From Actinomycetota bacterium (GTDB lineage Bacteria; Actinomycetota; Humimicrobiia; Humimicrobiales; Humimicrobiaceae): a DNA stretch of 5,068 bases. Positions 1 through 5,068 of this stretch are shown here, piece by piece (position 1 is the first letter of the stretch; each line of letters starts with the position of its first letter). Location: positions 1 to 5,068 of the forward strand of contig JAMCVO010000230.1 in assembly GCA_023475715.1 (NCBI GenBank), written 5' to 3'. Below the pieces are notes generated by a model, which saw only the letters and a list, made by a program, of their open reading frames with translations, did no database searches and was not told where the DNA came from. The translations under genes and the position numbers were made by a program.

Positions 1-27
1 TGTAAGTTGAAGAAGCGGAAGATAAAA
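1..27. repeat. 27-bp direct repeat, copy at window edge
   Basis: This stretch is identical to 334-360 in the same orientation and the same reading frame (offset 333 bp, 111 codons). Read on the minus strand it encodes FYLPLLQLT, residues 403-411 of the partial glycosyltransferase. Identity stops at position 28. The copy begins exactly at the first base of the window, as expected if the window is a whole contig that ended at an ambiguous k-mer. Confidence 0.95.
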
Positions 28-1233
28 CGGAAGCAAAAAAATAATAGAAGATATTATATGATAAAAGGGAATACTTGCAGCCCCGCTAAAAGAACCCGTT
101 CCATAATTTATAAACGTACGTAAAGCTTGGGAAAAATGCCATTCGTCCATGGCATAATTAAAAGGGTGGTTTAAATTTGGAATCCCCCACTCAATAAGAA
201 ATGTCATTAATGCTACGTAGGTAAAAATAGCAAAAGATATAACTTTATTTTTAAAAATTAATTTAAAAATAAAATTAGTTGAAATTTTTTGCAAAAATCC
301 AAAACTTGTTCCTAAAATAACAGCAGCATCCGATGTAAGTTGAAGAAGCGGAAGATAAAAATAAGCTTTTGTATCATTTACATATTTATAATTTTTAAAT
401 ATTGACCAGAGTATATATCCAAAGAAAGCTAAAATAATAAGTAAATTAAGAAGAACAGATTTCATAACAACGGCCAATGCCAATAAATACGCCGCAAAGA
501 TGTATCGCAGAAATAAATAGACAACTTTATCTCTAAGAAGGTTTGCCTGGATATCCCCCAAAGCAAATCTAAAAAACATTATGAATGCCTGTTTTAAATT
601 TTTTCTCGGTATCCATTTAACGACAGCATTTTTTGAAAAAACAATTTTTGCGCCTATTTCATTTAATTTGTTGGCAAAGGCGTAATCTTCATTATGGGAA
701 AGCTTTTCGTCAAATCCACCTGCTTTTATCCAAATATTTTTTTTAAACGCCATTGATCTTGTAGCCGGAAGAAATTCTTTCTCATTAACTCTATCTGGCA
801 TAACCAATACGTAAGGAATTAAAGACTTTTGAAAAATATTTGGAAATTCTCCTTTGTAGTATCCGGCGACAACGTCCGTATTCTTATCTTTAAAGGGTTT
901 TATGATATTTTTTATCCAATCTTTATCCAAGATACAGCCTGAATCAGTCAAAAGAATAGTCTCCGAAGAAGCTTGTTTTATACCTTCATTTCTGCCAACC
1001 GACCTATTGCCTTTTTTTGTAAAAACTTTGAATTTAACCCTCTTTAACTGTTCTTGCTTTATACCAGATACCTGCTTCTTAATACTTTCTACTGTCGAGT
1101 CGCTGCTTCCGCCGTCAACGATAATAACTTCGCTTGGTAACACTGATTGATTAATAATAGATTCTATAAAGTCTTTTATTGTTTTTTCCTCGTTTAAAAC
1201 CGTAGCAACTAAAGATGTCTTTAAGGTAGCCAT
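1..1233 (-). CDS. Family 2 glycosyltransferase with C-terminal membrane helices, fused to the start of a GT-C-like membrane domain (3' end cut by window)
   Basis: The frame is open from ATG 1231-1233 to the window edge (411 codons, no stop); an in-frame TAA at 1264-1266 upstream leaves this as the only ATG. Residues 1-225 form a GT-A fold family 2 glycosyltransferase, which moves a sugar from a nucleotide donor. Visible motifs are the N-terminal strand LVATVLNEE (8-16), VDGGSSDST (39-47) for nucleotide binding, the metal site TDSG (96-99, D97), a conserved LPATRSMAFKK acceptor-side segment, GGFDEKL, and HNED (180-183), whose ED is the likely catalytic base. Helices near 237-257 and 259-279, followed by PLLQLTSDAAVILG, resemble the membrane anchor that closes this family. 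The frame then continues: a helix near 331-347, then a loop with MDEWHF (362-367; acidic pair D363-E364) and another hydrophobic stretch, like the first luminal/external loop of ALG10- or PMT-like GT-C enzymes. Substrate and linkage are unknown. Divergent from the gene at 1287. The GT2 call is firm; the GT-C part is inferred from about 90 residues. Confidence 0.9.
   Translation of the reverse strand, partial: MATLKTSLVATVLNEEKTIKDFIESIINQSVLPSEVIIVDGGSSDSTVESIKKQVSGIKQEQLKRVKFKVFTKKGNRSVGRNEGIKQASSETILLTDSGCILDKDWIKNIIKPFKDKNTDVVAGYYKGEFPNIFQKSLIPYVLVMPDRVNEKEFLPATRSMAFKKNIWIKAGGFDEKLSHNEDYAFANKLNEIGAKIVFSKNAVVKWIPRKNLKQAFIMFFRFALGDIQANLLRDKVVYLFLRYIFAAYLLALAVVMKSVLLNLLIILAFFGYILWSIFKNYKYVNDTKAYFYLPLLQLTSDAAVILGTSFGFLQKISTNFIFKLIFKNKVISFAIFTYVALMTFLIEWGIPNLNHPFNYAMDEWHFSQALRTFINYGTGSFSGAASIPFYHIISSIIFLLPFYLPLLQLT
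334..360. repeat. 27-bp direct repeat, internal copy
   Basis: This is the exact partner of positions 1-27. On the minus strand it encodes FYLPLLQLT (residues 292-300), and is followed by SDAAVILG. That context is natural for the C-terminal membrane anchor of this glycosyltransferase family, so this copy is the one that clearly belongs where it is. Confidence 0.95.
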
Positions 1234-1238
1234 AATAT

Positions 1239-1273
1239 GGTTGAAATTATAGCATCTTGTAGCTTAGAATACA
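1239..1273 (-). promoter_or_regulatory. Candidate promoter of the glycosyltransferase gene (perfect TATAAT)
   Basis: On the minus strand a perfect -10 hexamer TATAAT lies at 1251-1246. A -35 at the usual distance (TGTATT or ATGTAT, near 1268-1274) is a poor match to TTGACA. A transcript starting about 7 nt after the -10 would begin near 1239, leaving only about 6 nt before ATG 1233. No Shine-Dalgarno sequence is present, so the message may be leaderless or nearly so. In AT-rich DNA such matches also arise by chance. Confidence 0.4.
1241..1270 (+). promoter_or_regulatory. Candidate promoter of the membrane protein gene
   Basis: TTGAAA (1241-1246) and TAGAAT (1265-1270) are separated by 18 bp, a reasonable match to a housekeeping sigma-70 promoter. 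Transcription would start near 1277, about 10 nt before ATG 1287, again leaving a very short leader without a Shine-Dalgarno sequence. Its -35 box shares base 1246 with the opposing TATAAT, so the two promoters could exclude each other. Predicted from sequence only. Confidence 0.35.
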
Positions 1274-1286
1274 TTAATATAAATAT

Positions 1287-3068
1287 ATGCTAGACCCTTA
1301 TAGAATGGTTTTTGTTAATATAATTGCATCTGTTTTGATTTTAGCAGGAACTCTTTTTTATAGATTTATTTATCCTAAGAAAAAAATTAACTTATTCGTT
1401 TTACTTCTTATTATTTCTGTTTTACCAATAATTAGCATTTTTAGAACAGGCGATTACGAAAGCGGTGATTTTAATATCCATATTTATAGAACTATGGATT
1501 TTTATAAATCACTTTCCGAAGGAATATTGATGCCTTCGTGGGCCGGCGTACTTAACGGAACATACGGTTACCCGTTATTTATTTTTTTAAACCCTCTTTC
1601 GTATTACTTGATTTCTTTTTTTCATTTTCTCGGTTTTTCTTTTATTATAAGCTTAAAAATATTTCTGGCATTAGCTTACATATTTTCCGGCATTTTTATG
1701 TATCTTTTTATAAATCAGACGTTAAAACATAATTTAGCTGCTTTTACATCTTCTATATTTTACTTATTTACTCCGTACCATTTGGTAGATTTACATTTTA
1801 GAAATGACGTTGGAGAAATTCTTAGTTTTACGCTTATTCCTGTACTTTTACTTTTTGTCTATAAATTGTTTTCTAAGGGTAAAGTAATTTATATGCTTTG
1901 GTTGGGTCTTACTTTTTCTCTATTAATCCTTGCTCATCAGGCAATTGCATTATTAACTTTTGCGATAATCATTCCATACATAATTACATTATTACTTCAT
2001 CATAAAAAGGATTATAGACCATTTATAACGTTAGCAAAACTAATTTTATCCATTGGACTTGGGATTATAATGTCCAGCTACGCATGGGCGCCTTACTTTG
2101 TATACGCAAAATATACTTTATCCTCCGTCTTATTTAAGAATTTACCCGGCTTTATTGAATTTTGGAATATTCTTTATTCACCCTGGAGATATGGATTATT
2201 ATTTCAAGGGCCCAAAGGAGAGTTGTCTTTTCTTATTGGTTACGCACAATTATTTATATTATTTTACTTATTAGGCAGTATATTATTAAACAAAATTAAC
2301 AGCAAATATAAAACAGATATTATCATTTGGATTTCAACCATAGGCTTTTTAGTATTTATGCTTTTAGAATATTCTGAAATAATTTGGCTAACTGTACCTA
2401 TTATCAAAAATATGCTAATGAGCAGCAGAATATTATTAATACTAACATTTTGCATATCGTATGTTGCCGCGTACTTAGTTTTAACAAATAAAAATAAGAA
2501 GATGTTTATCTATCTAATTCTCGTGTTTGCAATAGGCTCAACAATGCTTAACTGGGGACACCGGAGAGTCATACCCGAAATTACCGACTCTTACTTGTTA
2601 AATAACCTTCCTAAAAGTACATACGAAGGTGAAGGACTATATTACATCGGCAACACTATTTGGTTTAGCAATAAACCAGTATGGATTAATAAAATCCCTA
2701 AAAGTAAAATTGAATCCATAGAAGGAGATATTAAAATAGAAATGTTAAAAAATAACTCTACCGAACACACTTATAGATTATTTTCCGAAAAAGGCGCAAG
2801 AGTAATGGAGAATACTTTATACTTTCCGGGTTGGAGTGTAATAATAAATGGCAAAAATATCAACATTAATTACAAGGATAGTAAATATAAAGGATTAATT
2901 ACCTTTAACATTCCTAAAGGAACTTCAAATGTAAGTATTATATATAAAGACTTATTTCTGCTCCAATTTTTAAAATTTATATTTATATTCTTTATAGGAG
3001 TTACACTAGTTTATACATTATTGCACGAAATTTTATTTAAGATATTGCTGAAGAAATCTCAAAAATAA
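1287..3068 (+). CDS. Multi-pass membrane protein, PTPS-related/YfhO-like (putative GT-C type glycosyltransferase)
   Basis: This 593-residue protein resembles the bacterial membrane family named '6-pyruvoyl-tetrahydropterin synthase-related' (Pfam PF10131) and the YfhO-like proteins; despite the name it has no pterin-synthase features. Two N-terminal helices (about 8-28 and 34-52) flank an outer loop with GDFNIHIYR (60-68; D61, H65, R68), then a W85 segment and GYPLFIFLNPLSYYL (94-108), the family signature. Further marks are FTPYHL (161-166) followed by R172 and E177, and SSYAWAPYF (263-271). Roughly a dozen helices run to about 422. A soluble domain (about 440-555) with YFPGW (512-516) and a short beta-rich stretch follows, then a last helix (about 557-579) and a basic tail. 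This architecture is typical of polyprenyl-phosphate-sugar-using GT-C enzymes or lipoteichoic/surface-glycan glycosylation proteins, but the reaction is not established. The start has no Shine-Dalgarno; M7 (1305) is a less likely alternative. The end overlaps the convergent aminotransferase gene by 32 bp. Confidence 0.85.
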   Translation: MLDPYRMVFVNIIASVLILAGTLFYRFIYPKKKINLFVLLLIISVLPIISIFRTGDYESGDFNIHIYRTMDFYKSLSEGILMPSWAGVLNGTYGYPLFIFLNPLSYYLISFFHFLGFSFIISLKIFLALAYIFSGIFMYLFINQTLKHNLAAFTSSIFYLFTPYHLVDLHFRNDVGEILSFTLIPVLLLFVYKLFSKGKVIYMLWLGLTFSLLILAHQAIALLTFAIIIPYIITLLLHHKKDYRPFITLAKLILSIGLGIIMSSYAWAPYFVYAKYTLSSVLFKNLPGFIEFWNILYSPWRYGLLFQGPKGELSFLIGYAQLFILFYLLGSILLNKINSKYKTDIIIWISTIGFLVFMLLEYSEIIWLTVPIIKNMLMSSRILLILTFCISYVAAYLVLTNKNKKMFIYLILVFAIGSTMLNWGHRRVIPEITDSYLLNNLPKSTYEGEGLYYIGNTIWFSNKPVWINKIPKSKIESIEGDIKIEMLKNNSTEHTYRLFSEKGARVMENTLYFPGWSVIINGKNININYKDSKYKGLITFNIPKGTSNVSIIYKDLFLLQFLKFIFIFFIGVTLVYTLLHEILFKILLKKSQK

Positions 3069-4125
3069 TCCTATCTAAATCTTTTTTATTCAAATAAGGA
3101 TGCACCGGTAAAGAAAGAACTGATTTAGAAACTCTCTCTGCAACGGGAAGCCTATCCAAGTACCCCAAAGATTTATAAATTTTCTGTTTATGTATGGGTG
3201 TAGGATAATAAACTTCTGTTTTTATTCCTTTTTTATCCAAAGCTTCAATTATTTTAATTCTCTTGGAAAAATTGTTAAATCTAATCGTATATTGATGAAA
3301 AACATGGGTAAATTCAGACGGTACAAAAGGAACTTCAATCTCTTTTATTTTTGAGAGATATTTGGAAAGATAATTTGCATTACGAATTCTTGCTTTATTA
3401 AACTTTGGAAGTTTTCTTAGCTGCTCTAAGCCGATGGCTGCAGAAAGATCTGTCATTCGATAATTGTATCCTAAAATATCGTGGTGGTATTTAACTTTTG
3501 AGCCGTGATTTCTTAATAATTTCAATTTTTCATATAGTTTTTTATTATTTGTCGTTATCATTCCACCTTCTATGGTTGTCATATTTTTGGTTGCATAAAA
3601 AGAAAAGCAGCCTAAGTCTCCAAATGTTCCAACTTTTCTATTCTTGAATAAAGCGCCATGAGCCTGACATGCATCTTCTATAACAAAAAGCTTGTTTCTT
3701 TTTGCTATTGCTTTAATACTTTCCATGTCACAAGAAAGTCCATAAAGATGAACAGGCAAAATGGCCCTAGTTTTATTGTTAATCTTTTTCTCAATTAAAC
3801 TTGCGTCTATATTAAATGTTTTCTCGTTTATATCAATAAAAACCGGTTTTGCTCCTGTATATAAAATTGCGTTTGAAGACGCTATGAAAGAAAATGGAGT
3901 TGTAATAACCTCATCACCTGCTCCAATACCTAATGCAAGCAAACTTAAAAATAATGCACTTGTTCCGCTAGAAGTTGCGACTGCATATTTAGAGTCTATA
4001 TATTTGTCGTTATCATTCTCAAATTCTTCAACCCTTTCTCCTTGGGTAACAGATCCTGATTTAATTACTTTCAATATAGACTTTACTTCGCTTCTGTCAA
4101 ATTTTATCTTAGATATTGTTATCAT
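3037..4125 (-). CDS. DegT/DnrJ/EryC1/StrS-family PLP-dependent sugar-nucleotide aminotransferase
   Basis: At 362 residues this is a full-length member of the fold-type I aminotransferases that turn a keto sugar nucleotide into an amino sugar nucleotide, usually with glutamate as donor. Visible marks are TSSGTSAL (51-58) for the PLP phosphate, TTPFSFIASSNAILYTGAKP (75-94), the substrate-side PVHLYG (124-129), IEDACQAHGA (149-158; D151 pairs with the PLP nitrogen), FSFYATKN (174-181) with K180 as the Schiff-base lysine, then LRNHGS and GYNYRMTDLSAAIGLEQL. The usual glycine before EGG is isoleucine here (I185). It lies 2 bp after the acetyltransferase gene, with no clear ribosome site, so coupled translation is likely. 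With the upstream oxidoreductase and acetyltransferase it resembles WbpE, which makes a 3-amino sugar on a UDP carrier; FdtB-like or other amino-sugar roles remain possible. The 3' end overlaps the convergent membrane protein gene. Confidence 0.95.
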   Translation of the reverse strand: MITISKIKFDRSEVKSILKVIKSGSVTQGERVEEFENDNDKYIDSKYAVATSSGTSALFLSLLALGIGAGDEVITTPFSFIASSNAILYTGAKPVFIDINEKTFNIDASLIEKKINNKTRAILPVHLYGLSCDMESIKAIAKRNKLFVIEDACQAHGALFKNRKVGTFGDLGCFSFYATKNMTTIEGGMITTNNKKLYEKLKLLRNHGSKVKYHHDILGYNYRMTDLSAAIGLEQLRKLPKFNKARIRNANYLSKYLSKIKEIEVPFVPSEFTHVFHQYTIRFNNFSKRIKIIEALDKKGIKTEVYYPTPIHKQKIYKSLGYLDRLPVAERVSKSVLSLPVHPYLNKKDLDRIIFEISSAIS

Positions 4126-4127
4126 TA

Positions 4128-4643
4128 CTATTTTTTCCGTTTTAACTCAATATTTATTTTGGATATAACTTTTGCAGGATTTCCGTAAACTAAGATGAAA
4201 TCAGCAACATCTTTAGTTACTACGGAGCCTGCTCCTATCATCGAAAATCTCCCTATTGTAATTCCCGGCAAAATTGTTGAATTAGCCCCAATAGAAGCTC
4301 CTTGCTTAATTCTTGTTTTTTCTAATATCCAATCCTCCTTTTTTTTTAAACTGCGATCTTTATTAACAGCCCTTGGATACTTGTCATTTGTAAAAACTAC
4401 GTCTGGACCGATAAAAACACCATTCTCAATAGTCACTCCTTTGTATACGGAAACATTGTTTTGAATTTTAACATTGTCTCCGATTATAACTCCCTCGTCT
4501 ATATAAACATTTCTGCTTATTATGCAGTTTTTGCCGATTATCGCGTTTTCGCGTATTTGAGCATTGTTCCAAACCACACTACCCTTTCCTATTTTAGCAA
4601 TTTTACTTACATCTGCGGTTTTGTGTATTTTTACACTTTCCAT
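4128..4643 (-). CDS. Left-handed beta-helix (hexapeptide-repeat) sugar N-acetyltransferase, WbpD-like
   Basis: The 171-residue protein is an acyl-CoA-dependent transferase of the trimeric hexapeptide-repeat family. It opens with [10 protein letters not shown] (4-13), typical of the family, and stacks imperfect hexads from about 15 to 84 ([39 protein letters not shown]). The diagnostic FTND-YPRA-N-D loop follows (84-96), then a second run of hexads (115-143) and the terminal GNPAK (154-158). Length and order match WbpD, which N-acetylates a 3-amino sugar nucleotide, and relatives such as FdtC. It sits between the oxidoreductase (6 bp before) and the aminotransferase (2 bp after), as expected for one pathway. 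No Shine-Dalgarno precedes ATG 4641-4643. The stop is TAG. The YGNP stretch is preceded by KDVADF where relatives usually have a proline after V. The identity of the acetylated sugar is inferred from context only. Confidence 0.93.
   Translation of the reverse strand: MESVKIHKTADVSKIAKIGKGSVVWNNAQIRENAIIGKNCIISRNVYIDEGVIIGDNVKIQNNVSVYKGVTIENGVFIGPDVVFTNDKYPRAVNKDRSLKKKEDWILEKTRIKQGASIGANSTILPGITIGRFSMIGAGSVVTKDVADFILVYGNPAKVISKINIELKRKK
4334..4347 (-). other. A9 run followed by GGAGG inside the acetyltransferase gene
   Basis: On the coding (minus) strand nine A (4347-4339) run into GGAGG (4338-4334). The codon phase is TTA AAA AAA AAG GAG, which contains the slippery heptamer A AAA AAG in the correct phase. 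A -1 slip would stop after about eleven codons at a TAA, giving a protein cut after the first beta-helix part. The run may simply encode KKKE in AT-rich DNA; function is not shown. Confidence 0.3.
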
Positions 4644-4649
4644 ATTTAT

Positions 4650-5068
4650 TTAGCTTAATGCAATTTCTAATGCCTCTATTGCAAACCTTGAGTCAATTTC
4701 AATATTATTTCTAACACAATTAATAAAAAACATAAGCTCTTCTCTCAACGGCTCTTTTTTTAATACTTTAATATCTATTTTATCCGGCTTTGAAAATTCT
4801 AAAACATAATCGGAAAAGTTTTCATATCTTTTTTTAAATTTCTTATAATTACTCTTATAAAATTCTATTTTCTGACTAACATAATCCATTTCTAAATACC
4901 CTTCTTTTCCTGTGATATTGAGCTTTCTTATTTTAACCGGAGTGATCCAATTCGCTTGTAAATAGGCGGAAGCTTTTCTATATTTTAAAAAAAACTCCAC
5001 CGAATCCTCTCTTTTATCAATATGATTTCTTTGTTTATTAACAACACCTTCTGTTTGCAAATCCAAAA
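4650..5068 (-). CDS. Gfo/Idh/MocA-family oxidoreductase, C-terminal part (5' end cut by window)
   Basis: About 139 codons of the C-terminal half are present; the frame is open to the window edge, and the TTG at 5064-5066 is probably an internal leucine codon, not a start. Family members are 320-350 residues with an N-terminal NAD(P)-binding Rossmann domain, which would lie outside the window. The C-terminal alpha/beta sheet domain is recognisable from a segment reading ASAYLQANWITPVKIRKL (W codon at 4947-4949), followed by ITGKEGYLEMDY, which matches the W-TP-K-R and G-EG-DY pattern of WbpB-like sugar-nucleotide dehydrogenases. The final helix (EELMFFINCVRN through AIEALEIAL) is also typical. 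It would oxidise a sugar-nucleotide hydroxyl to a ketone, giving the substrate for the aminotransferase downstream. The stop lies 6 bp before the acetyltransferase ATG, so the three genes form one likely operon. Family call is confident; substrate is inferred. Confidence 0.88.
   Translation of the reverse strand, partial: LDLQTEGVVNKQRNHIDKREDSVEFFLKYRKASAYLQANWITPVKIRKLNITGKEGYLEMDYVSQKIEFYKSNYKKFKKRYENFSDYVLEFSKPDKIDIKVLKKEPLREELMFFINCVRNNIEIDSRFAIEALEIALS

Noticed and set aside
1..360. CRISPR array or mobile-element ends based on the 27-bp repeat
   Set aside because: Only two copies exist, 306 bp apart and within an open coding frame, with no further repeats, inverted ends or transposase.
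902..1150. An 82-codon plus-strand open frame opposite the glycosyltransferase
   Set aside because: The minus strand carries clear GT2 motifs here; the plus-strand product is a low-complexity shadow.
2264..2455. A 63-codon minus-strand frame with hydrophobic composition inside the membrane protein gene
   Set aside because: AT-rich codons for helices read as hydrophobic on both strands; there is no other support.
3030..3110. Bidirectional intrinsic terminator between the convergent genes
   Set aside because: I see no GC-rich stem with a T tract; the genes overlap and the T-rich stretch near 3080 lies in coding sequence without a hairpin.
3761..4168. A 135-codon open frame on the plus strand inside the aminotransferase and acetyltransferase genes
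   Set aside because: It is antisense to strongly conserved coding sequence, resembles no family, and long antisense frames are expected by chance.
4195..4658. Two plus-strand open frames (4195-4464 and 4461-4658) opposite the acetyltransferase
   Set aside because: They mirror the hexapeptide-repeat coding sequence and have no independent family signal or promoter.
5052..5068. Similarity between the right window end and 289-304 (TTGCAA...ATCCAAAA)
   Set aside because: It is short and broken by a 2-base difference in AT-rich sequence, so it does not mirror the exact left-edge repeat and is probably chance.
1..5068. Recoded TGA (as in Gracilibacteria/Absconditabacteria)
   Set aside because: No in-frame TGA occurs in any of the five genes; conserved glycines use normal glycine codons.

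Overview
The window is AT-rich (roughly one third G+C by eye), densely coding, and devoted to surface polysaccharide or glycoconjugate synthesis. It holds five protein genes, two of them cut by the window edges, and no RNA genes, mobile elements or CRISPR arrays that I can see. The family mix (a membrane-anchored family 2 glycosyltransferase, a large PTPS-related/YfhO-like membrane protein and an amino-sugar cassette), the low G+C and the lack of clear Shine-Dalgarno sequences before gene starts suggest an uncultivated bacterium, perhaps Patescibacteria/CPR (Microgenomates-like). That assignment is inference. The stops used are TAA, TAG and possibly others outside the window; no in-frame TGA appears, so nothing supports a recoded TGA.

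Layout. Positions 1233 to 1 (minus strand) encode a family 2 glycosyltransferase with C-terminal membrane helices. Its reading frame runs on without a stop into what looks like the start of a GT-C type membrane glycosyltransferase, and off the window edge. A 53-bp intergenic gap carries back-to-back promoter candidates. Positions 1287-3068 (plus strand) encode a 593-residue multi-pass membrane protein of the PTPS-related/YfhO-like type. Converging on it from the right, on the minus strand, is a tight three-gene run: the C-terminal part of a Gfo/Idh/MocA oxidoreductase (5068-4650), a left-handed beta-helix N-acetyltransferase (4643-4128) and a DegT-family PLP aminotransferase (4125-3037). Gaps in the run are 6 and 2 bp. 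The aminotransferase end overlaps the membrane protein end by 32 bp.

How they may work together. An oxidoreductase, aminotransferase and hexapeptide acetyltransferase together match the known logic for making an acetamido sugar nucleotide (as in WbpB-WbpE-WbpD): oxidise a ring hydroxyl to a ketone, transaminate it, then N-acetylate the amine. The two membrane proteins could use lipid-linked sugars to build or decorate a cell-surface glycan. The exact sugar cannot be told from the window.

The oddest observations are an exact 27-bp, in-frame direct repeat (1-27 and 334-360), one copy of which sits exactly at the window edge and may mark an assembly break, and the apparent GT2/GT-C fusion. I do not see a clearly new system; this is a recognisable glycan locus with some unusual details.
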